In this document: positions 30,363 to 39,238 of the stretch, piece by piece
Numbering within the stretch: position 1 is the first letter of the stretch
Layout: each line of letters opens with the position of its first letter
DNA from: an uncultured Marinoscillum sp.
GTDB taxonomy: Bacteria > Bacteroidota > Bacteroidia > Cytophagales > MED-G16
Direction: 5' to 3'
Length of the DNA: 64,000 nucleotides
Assembly: GCA_902529805.1 (NCBI GenBank)
Contig: CABZXU010000003.1
Coordinates: 1-64,000, forward strand
Position numbers and translations under genes: made by a program
The notes under the pieces: model-generated
What the model was told of the DNA's origin: nothing
Databases searched by the model: none
What the model saw: the letters and a program-made list of their open reading frames with translations, nothing else

Positions 30363-33300
30363 TTACTTCTTAAAAATCTTCTTTATGACTCTTTTATCCT
30401 CTTGAGATAACTCTACAAAGAAAATACCATCGGATTTGTTTGAAATATCCACTTCATGTTCTAGCTGACCAGATGAATTATCAATATTTCTCCTGTATTG
30501 TGATCTACCAAAAATATCCAATACTCTCAGATCCACATTACCTTTCCAAGTATCATTAAATCTGATCTTAAAGATTCCAGAAGTAGGATTAGGATAAATA
30601 CTAATCAAGCCTTCAGATCCTTGATCTTCAATTCCTGTAACAGCATCATCGTCTGTAATGGTAATGGTTACTTGTTGCGTACCCGACTCCGTTCCATTAC
30701 TTACTGATGAAATATCAATAACTACAGTTTCATCATTTTCATTATCAGAGTCCTGAACAGCAGTTACAGTTGCTGTACCAGTGGTTCCAGATGAAATTGT
30801 TATAGAAGTTGAACTTAAAGTGTAATCAGATGCAGATGCAGTGCCCCCAGCACTAAAAGAAACAACTACATTTCCTGAATTTGGTGCTTTATCCAATGTA
30901 GCAGTAATAGTAGAAACCCCTGCAGCTTCAGCAATAGAAGCATTATCAACAGATAAAGTTGCAACAGGAGGAGTATTATCTCCATCATCATCTTTAACAG
31001 TTATTGTCACTTGTTGACTACCAGATTCCTTACCATTCACAACAGAGGAAATATCAACTATTACAGTTTCATCGCTCTCTTGATCTGAATCATCTACTCC
31101 AGTAACAGTAACTGTTTTCGTAGTACCTGTAGAATCAAGAGTAACAGAAGTAGCACTTAACGTATATTCAGAACCAGCAGCAGTACCACTTGCAGCTAAA
31201 TTAACTGTAATTGGTCCATCAGGAGAAACATCTTTTCCAGCAGTTATAGTTAATGTTGCAACACCTCCATTTTCAGTAATATTTACAGTATCAACAGATA
31301 ATGTAAGTAGATTTTCTTTTGGTTCCCAACTCACAAGATCTGGTATGGTAGCTGTCCATATTCCTCTTCCATGCGTTGCTAATACGACTTCTCCTTGGTC
31401 TCGAACTTTCATATCCCAAACACTAACATGAGGAAAATTAGTTACTAAACTCCAACTAGCACCTCTATCAGTTGTTTCAACAATTCCTATATCTGTTCCA
31501 GCCCAAATTACATCAGTGTCATATGGCATAACAGCAAGGCTAGTTACTGCTACATTAGGAAAACCAGCTGAAGAAACCCCATAGCCCCAACCAGCTGGAA
31601 ATCCTGAAATATCAGACCAGGAATCACCTAAATCTTTGGATTCAAATATTTTCCCTCTTCCAAAAGAAGATAAAAGAATATAAACTGTTGAATCTTCAGT
31701 TGGATGAGAATATATTCCTGAAACACCAGCTCCTACACCAGTTGGTTTATTTGTAATCGCTTGAAAAGTATTACCCCAATCTTTAGATAAGTAAAGGTTT
31801 CCAGAACCAGATATAAAACCTGAAGCCCATACAAACCTTGGGTTTGACATTGAAACTTCTACATCTCCAGGACTCCAACCTCCAATATCAGGTGGAATTT
31901 TTAATTGCCAATTAGCTCCAAAATCTTTTGTTTTATATATGCCATCATCTCCTATTACATATGCTACATCAGCATCTTGATAAGAACCAGTAATTCTACT
32001 TATAAATGGCCCTCCGCCAGTTCCATTGTGAGGAGACCAAGTTGTTCCAATATATGTCCAATTCGTACCTCCATTAAGACTTCTACTAAATCCATTATAT
32101 TGATAACCACCTATCATTGAATCTGCATTGTCCCAATGAGTAAGAACTTCAAGACCATCTCCACCAACACCTCTAGTATAACTAGAACTAGCTACGGCTG
32201 TTGCAGCTGGATTGGAATACCATGTGCCATTATCCTGTGCTCCAGCAAGATAAGCATGGACACCTTTAATTTTATCTGCACCATAAAACTGAGTAGTTCT
32301 ATAACCATCAGTCGATGCAAAAAAATCATTATGGTTGATACCTGGATCTGCTGCAGAATTTGAAACTGCAATACCACCATCACTACCATTTAATATTCTA
32401 AATTTACCTCCTCCATCATTTATAGTCGTTAAAAAGTGATGATCTACATGAACATAATAGTTTTTACCATCAACATCCCAATAACCATCTGTTATATGAG
32501 TTGAATTTTTTGTATTATCTCCTAGAACAGTAAATTTAAAAAGCTGAATACCGCCAAGATAAACAACGTTATCATCTAATGGACTTACTGTAATACAGTT
32601 GTCATACCACCCCTGACCATCCAACCAAAAATCAGTTGTATATCTAGCATCTCCTGATGCACCATTTTCTGTAATATGAGTCCATGAAGTTCCTCCATCA
32701 AGACTTCTATATAGATATGATTGATCACCAGATTTTCTAACTCCTGAATAAACTTTGTTAGGATCAGTATGAGAAACAGCCAATTCGTACCTACCATATC
32801 CTGAAACTGAAAAGTCAGTAACTGCCGACCAATTATCACCAGCATCTGTAGATTTTAACATAGGATTTCCCCTAACAGCAGCATATTGTATATTAAAGTT
32901 ACTTGGAGAAGCAAGAATTTGTTGAATATTACCACTCCCTTGTTGCACCTGAGTCCATGAGGTTCCACCGTTGGTTGTCTTAAAAATATAAGAATTACCA
33001 CTGGCAATTTTTAGTGTACTTGCTAATACAATATTTTTATTTGCAGGGTCTACAATTATTCTACTAACGTTACCATACTTAGAGTCAATTACCCCGCCTG
33101 AAGTTGGAGTTATATTTGTCCATATTGGAGATGCTGGATCTGAAACATCTACTTTAAATATACCATCACCTGTAATTGCATCTACATTATATGACCAATC
33201 TTCTCCAGTTCCTACATATAGAATAGTAGGATCATTAGCAGATTGTGCAATCGTTGAAATTGCAATATTTGATACAGTTGTAGGAGTTAAATTAGTCCAT

Positions 33301-33755
33301 GTAACACTTTCTCCAGAACCATCACTAGCATATACACCTTTCCATAATCCACCACCTACTGCACCAGCATACCATGTGTTTCCAGTAGCATCGGTTGCAT
33401 CGACAACTATAGCTCTAGTCCTCCCTGGAACATTATTTGGTCCTCTCTCCGTAAAAGTGGCAGCTGCAGCAGCAGAAGTTCCATAACGAATAGAATTATC
33501 ACCTTCTTGAACATTACTCTGACCTAACCTAACAACATCTAACCTTGAAATCATTTTATCAAGTTCAACCTGTCTATATCCAGGATAATACCCTTCGCCC
33601 AATATTTCACTCTTATACTTATGAAATTTTTCTGGCCCCTTATATTTAGCAGTTTCTAAGTTGTTTTTTTTAAAAAAAGAAAAGACAAAAACGGAAATAA
33701 ATATTATAGAAAAAAAGTATTTTAAACTATTTTGAAATTTTGTAAGTGAGATCAT
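30363..33755 (-). CDS. Secreted BNR/sortilin-type beta-propeller protein with two Calx-beta-like domains and T9SS tail (copy D, promoter-proximal)
   Basis: Asp-box repeats; DDSDQESDETVIVDI and DSDNENDETVVIDI; ISIYPNPTSGIFKIRF tail. Confidence 0.87.
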   Translation of the reverse strand: MISLTKFQNSLKYFFSIIFISVFVFSFFKKNNLETAKYKGPEKFHKYKSEILGEGYYPGYRQVELDKMISRLDVVRLGQSNVQEGDNSIRYGTSAAAAATFTERGPNNVPGRTRAIVVDATDATGNTWYAGAVGGGLWKGVYASDGSGESVTWTNLTPTTVSNIAISTIAQSANDPTILYVGTGEDWSYNVDAITGDGIFKVDVSDPASPIWTNITPTSGGVIDSKYGNVSRIIVDPANKNIVLASTLKIASGNSYIFKTTNGGTSWTQVQQGSGNIQQILASPSNFNIQYAAVRGNPMLKSTDAGDNWSAVTDFSVSGYGRYELAVSHTDPNKVYSGVRKSGDQSYLYRSLDGGTSWTHITENGASGDARYTTDFWLDGQGWYDNCITVSPLDDNVVYLGGIQLFKFTVLGDNTKNSTHITDGYWDVDGKNYYVHVDHHFLTTINDGGGKFRILNGSDGGIAVSNSAADPGINHNDFFASTDGYRTTQFYGADKIKGVHAYLAGAQDNGTWYSNPAATAVASSSYTRGVGGDGLEVLTHWDNADSMIGGYQYNGFSRSLNGGTNWTYIGTTWSPHNGTGGGPFISRITGSYQDADVAYVIGDDGIYKTKDFGANWQLKIPPDIGGWSPGDVEVSMSNPRFVWASGFISGSGNLYLSKDWGNTFQAITNKPTGVGAGVSGIYSHPTEDSTVYILLSSFGRGKIFESKDLGDSWSDISGFPAGWGYGVSSAGFPNVAVTSLAVMPYDTDVIWAGTDIGIVETTDRGASWSLVTNFPHVSVWDMKVRDQGEVVLATHGRGIWTATIPDLVSWEPKENLLTLSVDTVNITENGGVATLTITAGKDVSPDGPITVNLAASGTAAGSEYTLSATSVTLDSTGTTKTVTVTGVDDSDQESDETVIVDISSVVNGKESGSQQVTITVKDDDGDNTPPVATLSVDNASIAEAAGVSTITATLDKAPNSGNVVVSFSAGGTASASDYTLSSTSITISSGTTGTATVTAVQDSDNENDETVVIDISSVSNGTESGTQQVTITITDDDAVTGIEDQGSEGLISIYPNPTSGIFKIRFNDTWKGNVDLRVLDIFGRSQYRRNIDNSSGQLEHEVDISNKSDGIFFVELSQEDKRVIKKIFKK

Positions 33756-33762
33756 ATTTGAT

Positions 33763-33778
33763 ATAAGTTATAACTTAT
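33763..33778. promoter_or_regulatory. Perfect 16-bp palindrome ATAAGTTATAACTTAT, extended with a 2-nt bulge by ATATTTG/CAAATAT flanks, overlapping a TATATTTG promoter-like box upstream of copy D
   Basis: Read directly at 33754-33786; minus strand TATATTTG at 33786..33779, ATG at 33755. Confidence 0.5.
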
Positions 33779-33819
33779 CAAATATATAGATTTTTATTTA
33801 GTGAATGAAGCTATTAAAA

Positions 33820-34692
33820 TTAATTTGCAGTGAATTCTTTCAACCTCATATTTTTTCCTGGCTCTCTTAATTTTTGTAAAGCTTTTTCTCTAATCTGCCT
33901 TACTCTTTCCCTGGTTAATCCCATGACATCTCCAATTTCTTCTAAAGTATAAGGGTTATCAAAACCAATACCAAAACTCATGACAATAACATCTCTTTCT
34001 CGAGGAGTCAATGTAGACAAAGCTCTCATAGTCTCAACTTTTAAGGAATCATTAAAAACTAAACCAGAATCTGTTGGATCTTCTGCATCATTTTCTAAAA
34101 CATCTAATAAAGAGCCTGAATCATCTTCACCAAAAGGAGCGTCCATAGACATTTGTTTAACCTCAGCTCCTAGAGTACTTCTTACCTCACTTGATTTAAT
34201 ATCTAAATTTTCAGCTAATTCCTCTTCAGTTGGCTCTCTTTCAAATTTTTGTTCTAATTCAGCGTAAGCTCTTCTTATTTGATTGATAGCCCCTGACTTG
34301 TTCATAGGAAGCCTAACAATTCTAGATTGTTCAGCTAAAGCTTGCATAATTGATTGTCTTATCCACCAAACTGCATATGAAATAAATTTAAAACCTTTTG
34401 TCTCATCAAACTTTTTTGCAGCTTTGATTAAACCAAGATTTCCTTCATTTATAAGATCATTAAGAGGCAAACTCCTATTTTGGTACTGCTTAGCAACTGA
34501 AACAACAAATCTAAGATTTGCTTTAACAAGTCTATCAAGCGCTCTTTGACTTCCCTTCTTAATCTGCTTAGCAAGTTTTACTTCTTCTTCAGGTGTTATC
34601 ATAGGAACACCACTAACTTCAGTAAAATATTTTTCAAGGGTATGACTCTCTCTTCTATTTGTTATTGATTGTGTTATTTTGAGTTGTCTCAT
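33820..34692 (-). CDS. rpoD: RNA polymerase primary sigma factor (Bacteroidota short form)
   Basis: [73 protein letters not shown]. Confidence 0.95.
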   Translation of the reverse strand: MRQLKITQSITNRRESHTLEKYFTEVSGVPMITPEEEVKLAKQIKKGSQRALDRLVKANLRFVVSVAKQYQNRSLPLNDLINEGNLGLIKAAKKFDETKGFKFISYAVWWIRQSIMQALAEQSRIVRLPMNKSGAINQIRRAYAELEQKFEREPTEEELAENLDIKSSEVRSTLGAEVKQMSMDAPFGEDDSGSLLDVLENDAEDPTDSGLVFNDSLKVETMRALSTLTPRERDVIVMSFGIGFDNPYTLEEIGDVMGLTRERVRQIREKALQKLREPGKNMRLKEFTAN

Positions 34693-34728
34693 GCGGGATA
34701 AGGTGGTTTTGAGATGTTAAACAATTGA

Positions 34729-34759
34729 CAAATGTATTATATTATTATATATATATCAA
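34729..34759 (-). promoter_or_regulatory. Bacteroidota-type promoter of rpoD: TTG - 20 nt - TACATTTG
   Basis: Minus strand TACATTTG at 34736..34729, upstream TTG at 34759..34757; fits TTTG-N19-21-TAnnTTTG. Confidence 0.55.
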
Positions 34760-34814
34760 GATTAAATACGAAAGAAATCGATTAATGTTCCTTCTAATCA
34801 ATCAAATTAATTAT

Positions 34815-35087
34815 TTAATCAATTTCAATAATAATTTTTTCAGATCTAGGAAAAGACTGACAACATAAAACATACCCATCTTTTATCTCATCATCAGAAA
34901 GACCATCGTTTACTTCCATTTCAACATCACCCTCAACTAATTTACCTATGCATGATGTACATATTCCACTTTGACAAGAAAAAGGTATATCAATATCTTC
35001 ATCCATAGCTTTTTCAAGTATTGTAGTGTCTTTATCTACTTCCATTTCAAAAGTTTTGCCATCCATAAATACTTTTACGATACTCAT
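34815..35087 (-). CDS. 2Fe-2S ferredoxin
   Basis: CQSGICTSCIGKLVEG ... YVLCCQSFP plant-type ferredoxin cluster ligands. Confidence 0.9.
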   Translation of the reverse strand: MSIVKVFMDGKTFEMEVDKDTTILEKAMDEDIDIPFSCQSGICTSCIGKLVEGDVEMEVNDGLSDDEIKDGYVLCCQSFPRSEKIIIEID

Positions 35088-35162
35088 TTGTGTAAAATTT
35101 AATTGATGCTCAAATATAATTTAATGATTTGTTTTAAAATATCTCTTTCGTTAAATATTTCT

Positions 35163-35170
35163 TAATTTTG
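35163..35170 (+). promoter_or_regulatory. Putative -7 box TAATTTTG upstream of purB
   Basis: Matches TAnnTTTG 15 bp before the purB ATG; no clear -33 element. Confidence 0.35.
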
Positions 35171-35184
35171 CAAAAATCATAAAA

Positions 35185-36537
35185 ATGAATACACTTAATC
35201 TATCAGCAATAAGTCCCATAGATGGAAGATATAATAAAGTTACCGAAGACATATCTAAATACTTTTCAGAATTTGCATTGATAAGATATAGAGTTTATGT
35301 AGAAATAGAGTATTTCATAGCCCTATGTGAATTTAAATTACCCGAATTAAAAAATATTAAAAAAAGTGAAATAAAAAATTTGCGTGAAATCGTAAATAAC
35401 TTTTCTATAAATGATGCAAAAAGAATAAAAAAAATTGAAGAAAAAATAAATCATGATTTGAAAGCAGTAGAATATTTTATAAAAGAAAAATTCAAAAAAT
35501 TAGGAATAGATGAATACAAAGAATTTGTACATTATGGACTTACTTCACAAGATATTAATAACACGGCGGTGCCTTTAATGCTAAAAGATTGTCTTAAAAA
35601 ATCTATTATTCCTTCAATTAAAATTCTTTTGAAATCTATAAAAAATAAGTCAAAAAGATTTAAAAATATAGCTATGGTTAGTAGAACACATGGACAACCA
35701 GCCAGCCCTACCACTTTTGGAAAAGAATTTCAGGTTTTTCATGAAAGAATCAAGGTTCAATTAGATTCTTTAAACAAAATTCCAAATAATGGTAAATTTG
35801 GTGGTGCATCTGGAAACCTAAATGCTCATTATGTATCTTATCCAAAAATTAATTGGGATTCCTTTTCAGACACATTTTTAAAAAAAATTGGATTGATTAG
35901 AAGTAAGCCAACAACTCAAATTGAACATTATGATAACATGGCTGCTATTTTTCATTGCTTGTCTAGAATCAATACAATTTTAATTGATTTTTCTAGAGAT
36001 ATATGGCATTATATATCCATAAATTACCTTAAACAAAAAGTAAATAAAAATGAAGTAGGATCCTCTGCAATGCCACATAAGGTTAATCCAATAGATTTTG
36101 AAAATGGTGAAGGAAATTTAATGATGGCAAATAAAATATTTCAATTTCTTTCTGAAAAATTGCCAATTTCAAGACTTCAAAGAGATTTAACAGATTCAAC
36201 TGTATCAAGAAATATTGGCATTCCAATTTCACATACTAAAATTGCATTAAACTCCTTATTGAAAGGGTTAGAAAAAATAGAGGTTAATAAAAAAGAAATA
36301 GAAAGTGATTTAGAAAACAATTGGTCAATAATTTCTGAGGCAATCCAAACTATATTAAGAAGAGAAAAAGTTCCAAATCCATATGAAAAGCTAAAACAAA
36401 TTACGAGAGGAAATTCAAAAATTGATAAAAAATTATATTTAGAATTTATAGATAAACTTCCGGTTAATAATAAAGTAAAAAAGGAATTAAAAAATATATC
36501 TCCAAAAAATTATTTAGGAAATAGTCAAAATCAATAA
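35185..36537 (+). CDS. purB: Adenylosuccinate lyase
   Basis: SAISPIDGRYN, SRTHGQPASPTTFGKE, GSSAMPHKVNPIDFEN. Confidence 0.96.
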   Translation: MNTLNLSAISPIDGRYNKVTEDISKYFSEFALIRYRVYVEIEYFIALCEFKLPELKNIKKSEIKNLREIVNNFSINDAKRIKKIEEKINHDLKAVEYFIKEKFKKLGIDEYKEFVHYGLTSQDINNTAVPLMLKDCLKKSIIPSIKILLKSIKNKSKRFKNIAMVSRTHGQPASPTTFGKEFQVFHERIKVQLDSLNKIPNNGKFGGASGNLNAHYVSYPKINWDSFSDTFLKKIGLIRSKPTTQIEHYDNMAAIFHCLSRINTILIDFSRDIWHYISINYLKQKVNKNEVGSSAMPHKVNPIDFENGEGNLMMANKIFQFLSEKLPISRLQRDLTDSTVSRNIGIPISHTKIALNSLLKGLEKIEVNKKEIESDLENNWSIISEAIQTILRREKVPNPYEKLKQITRGNSKIDKKLYLEFIDKLPVNNKVKKELKNISPKNYLGNSQNQ

Positions 36538-36539
36538 AA

Positions 36540-37307
36540 ATGTTCAGTAAAATTATTGGGTTTTTATTAAAAAAATTTCCTAGACCTTTCTTACAAAGAA
36601 TCAGTAAGCCAATCTTTTTAATTATCAGATTATTTTATATAGGAGATAAAGTACTTTGCTCTATTTGTAAAAAAAAATTTGATAAGTTTCTTCCATATGG
36701 AAGAAAAATTAGAAAAAATGCTTTGTGTCCAAATTGTTTGTCTCTTGAAAGACATAGACTTCTATATCTTTTCCTTGAAAGAAAAACTAATATTTTTAAA
36801 AAAGATATAAAACTTTTACATATTGCCCCTGAACAATGTTTGATTAATGTTTTTAGCAATTCAAAAAACATAGATTATGTATCAGGGGATTTATTTTCAC
36901 CTTTAGCAAAAATAAAAATGGATATACATAACATGCCATTTCAAAATAATTCGTTCGATATTATTCTTTGTAATCATGTTCTTGAGCATGTTGAAGATGA
37001 TAAAAAAGCAATTAAAGAAATAAATAGAGTTATGAAAAAAGATGGTTTTTCTATTCTTCAAGTTCCATTTTATTATCCAATTCCGAAAAACACTATAGAA
37101 GATAAATCAATACTATCTGAAAAAGAAAGAGAAAAAGTTTATGGGCAATCAGATCATTTAAGAAAATATGGAAAGGATTATGATAAAAGGATATTATCCC
37201 AAGGGCTGAAAGTAAAAAAATCAAATTTTATTAATTCATTCTCTAAAAAAGAAAAAAAATATTTTGGGCTACAAGAAAAAGAGATAATATATTATTGCTA
37301 TAAATAA
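36540..37307 (+). CDS. SAM-dependent methyltransferase with N-terminal CxxC...CxxC zinc-ribbon-like motif
   Basis: CSICKK...CPNCLSLERHR and ILCNHVLEHVEDDKKAIKEINRVMKKDG. Confidence 0.82.
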   Translation: MFSKIIGFLLKKFPRPFLQRISKPIFLIIRLFYIGDKVLCSICKKKFDKFLPYGRKIRKNALCPNCLSLERHRLLYLFLERKTNIFKKDIKLLHIAPEQCLINVFSNSKNIDYVSGDLFSPLAKIKMDIHNMPFQNNSFDIILCNHVLEHVEDDKKAIKEINRVMKKDGFSILQVPFYYPIPKNTIEDKSILSEKEREKVYGQSDHLRKYGKDYDKRILSQGLKVKKSNFINSFSKKEKKYFGLQEKEIIYYCYK

Positions 37308-38266
37308 TTTTTAATCCAAGCTTTCAAATATCCTGTTCCATAAGCAAAAAATTGAATAAAAGTTGTTATTACTGATAAAAGACCAACTAATGGATTTTTG
37401 TTTAAGATACTTGATTCTAAAAATATTAACATAAAATAGATACCATAAATACATTGAATTAAAAAAATGAAATTAAAATCAATTTTAAATAGTAAAAGTA
37501 AACACATGAAAACAAAAAAAATAAAAAATAAAGAGGGTAATAAATGAAAAAATCTAAATGTACCCTTATGCTTTTGGTTTAATTTAACTCTAGCATTACC
37601 TGAAGAAAAAATTTGATTAAAAAATCCAATTAAATTATTTCTTCTTTTATGATAAACATATGCGGCTTTAAGAATACTTGATTTTGCACCTGAAGACAAA
37701 AGTCTATATGTCAAGTCTAGGTCTTCACCAAATCTCATAGAGGAAAACCCTCCTACCTGCAAAAAGTTTTCTTTCTTCACACCCATATTAAATGATCTTG
37801 GTAAAAATTTATCAACTGTATATTTAGAACCTCTAATACCACCTGTTGTTAACATTGATGTCATTGAATAATTAATTGCTTTTTGTAAAAAACTAAAACT
37901 TTTATTTGATTTATCTGGGCCACCAAAAAAATCAACTTCTGTATTAGATTTTAAAAACTCATTGACTTCATAAAAATAATTTTTTGGAATTATACAGTCA
38001 GAATCAAAAAAAATTATCCACTCAGAATTTGCAAATTTTACACCATGATTTCTAGCTAGGCCAGGGCCTTGATTTGATATTTCATGATACTGCAAATTAA
38101 TTTTATTTTTAAAACTATTTATAATATCATTTGATGATATTGAAGATCCATCTTCAATAACTATAATTTCAAGATCTCTATATTTTTGATCTATTATACT
38201 CTGAATTAAATCGTTTATTTCATCAGGCCTGTTGAATACAGGTATAATTATCGAAAATTTCATCAA
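37298..38266 (-). CDS. Family 2 glycosyltransferase
   Basis: FSIIIPVFNRPDEINDLI, FFDSDCIIP, GGFSSMRFGEDLDLTYRL. Confidence 0.9.
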   Translation of the reverse strand: MMKFSIIIPVFNRPDEINDLIQSIIDQKYRDLEIIVIEDGSSISSNDIINSFKNKINLQYHEISNQGPGLARNHGVKFANSEWIIFFDSDCIIPKNYFYEVNEFLKSNTEVDFFGGPDKSNKSFSFLQKAINYSMTSMLTTGGIRGSKYTVDKFLPRSFNMGVKKENFLQVGGFSSMRFGEDLDLTYRLLSSGAKSSILKAAYVYHKRRNNLIGFFNQIFSSGNARVKLNQKHKGTFRFFHLLPSLFFIFFVFMCLLLLFKIDFNFIFLIQCIYGIYFMLIFLESSILNKNPLVGLLSVITTFIQFFAYGTGYLKAWIKNYL

Positions 38267-39231
38267 TCAAAACCTTTCTTATCACTAACAACCTGGTCAT
38301 CATTTTTAGAACTAACTTTCACAACTATTTCTGCTAAAAAACCAGCTAAAAATAATTGAACACCAATAATTATAGATACAAGTGCAATAAAAAAGAGAGG
38401 TTGGTCAGTTACCGGTCTAATTTCATCCAGAGGGACACCTGTATATATTTTAGAAACTTTATCATAAATTATAATACCTGCCCCAATCAATCCAAATAAA
38501 AAAGAAAAAACACCCATCGTTCCAAAAAAATGCATAGGTTTTTTCTTAAACCTATAAACGAAACTAACAGATATCAAATCTAAAAATCCATTGATAAACC
38601 TTTCGATCCCAAATTTTGTCTTACCGTATTTTCTTGGGTTGTGATTCACTATTTTTTCTCCTATTTTATTAAAACCATTCCATTTTGCTATTAAAGGAAT
38701 ATATCTATGCATTTCACCATATATAGAAATATTTTTTATAACAGAATTTTTATATGCTTTAATACCACAATTAAAATCATTTAATTTAATTCCTGAAAAA
38801 AGTCTAGTTACAAAATTAAAAAATTTTGAAGGTAAAGTTTTAGTTATAGGGTCAAATCTGATTTTTTTCCAACCTGAAACTAAGTCATAGTCTTGATCAA
38901 CAATCATTTTGTAAAGAGGCATAATCTCTTTTGGGTCATCCTGTAAATCAGCGTCCATAGTAATAACTACTTTGCCGGATGAATTTTTAAAACCAATATC
39001 TAATGCTGCTGATTTTCCATTATTTTTATTAAATTTAATACCTTTTACAGATGAATTTTTTAAAGCTTCATTTTTTATAAACTTCCATGAGTTATCTGAA
39101 CTACCATCATCAATGATAATAATTTCATATAAAATGGATGAAGAAATAGTATCATTAATTGAACCAATTAACTCAGGGATAGACTCTTCTTCATTATATG
39201 CAGGAATTATTATAGATAAATCCATATGCAA
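38263..39231 (-). CDS. Polyprenyl-phosphate glycosyltransferase (DPM1/ArnC-like GT2 with C-terminal TMs); start more likely ATG at 39225
   Basis: LSIIIPAYNEEESIPELI, TMDADLQDDP, two C-terminal hydrophobic segments; called start is TTG. Confidence 0.9.
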   Translation of the reverse strand: MHMDLSIIIPAYNEEESIPELIGSINDTISSSILYEIIIIDDGSSDNSWKFIKNEALKNSSVKGIKFNKNNGKSAALDIGFKNSSGKVVITMDADLQDDPKEIMPLYKMIVDQDYDLVSGWKKIRFDPITKTLPSKFFNFVTRLFSGIKLNDFNCGIKAYKNSVIKNISIYGEMHRYIPLIAKWNGFNKIGEKIVNHNPRKYGKTKFGIERFINGFLDLISVSFVYRFKKKPMHFFGTMGVFSFLFGLIGAGIIIYDKVSKIYTGVPLDEIRPVTDQPLFFIALVSIIIGVQLFLAGFLAEIVVKVSSKNDDQVVSDKKGFD

Positions 39232-39238
39232 ATTTAGT

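Larger units (their letters stand above)
20157..33755 (-). repeat. Tandem array of four paralogous large genes (gene-scale direct repeat)
   Basis: All four share YYPGYKQVEL-type or related N-terminal region, SAAA(x)ATFTERGP(x)NVPGRTR...VVDAADATGNTWYAG(x)GGG(x)WK, and propeller plus T9SS tail; intergenic gaps 52, 64 and 28 bp. Confidence 0.92.

Noticed and set aside
31905-32845. Multiple small ORFs opposite or out of frame in the propeller genes (for example 32136..32363, 32585..32845)
   Set aside because: Overlap long conserved coding sequence with no recognisable motifs; alternative-frame artefacts
20157-33755. Propeller array as a prophage, integron or transposon island
   Set aside because: No integrase, transposase, phage structural gene or flanking repeat seen; bounded by housekeeping genes
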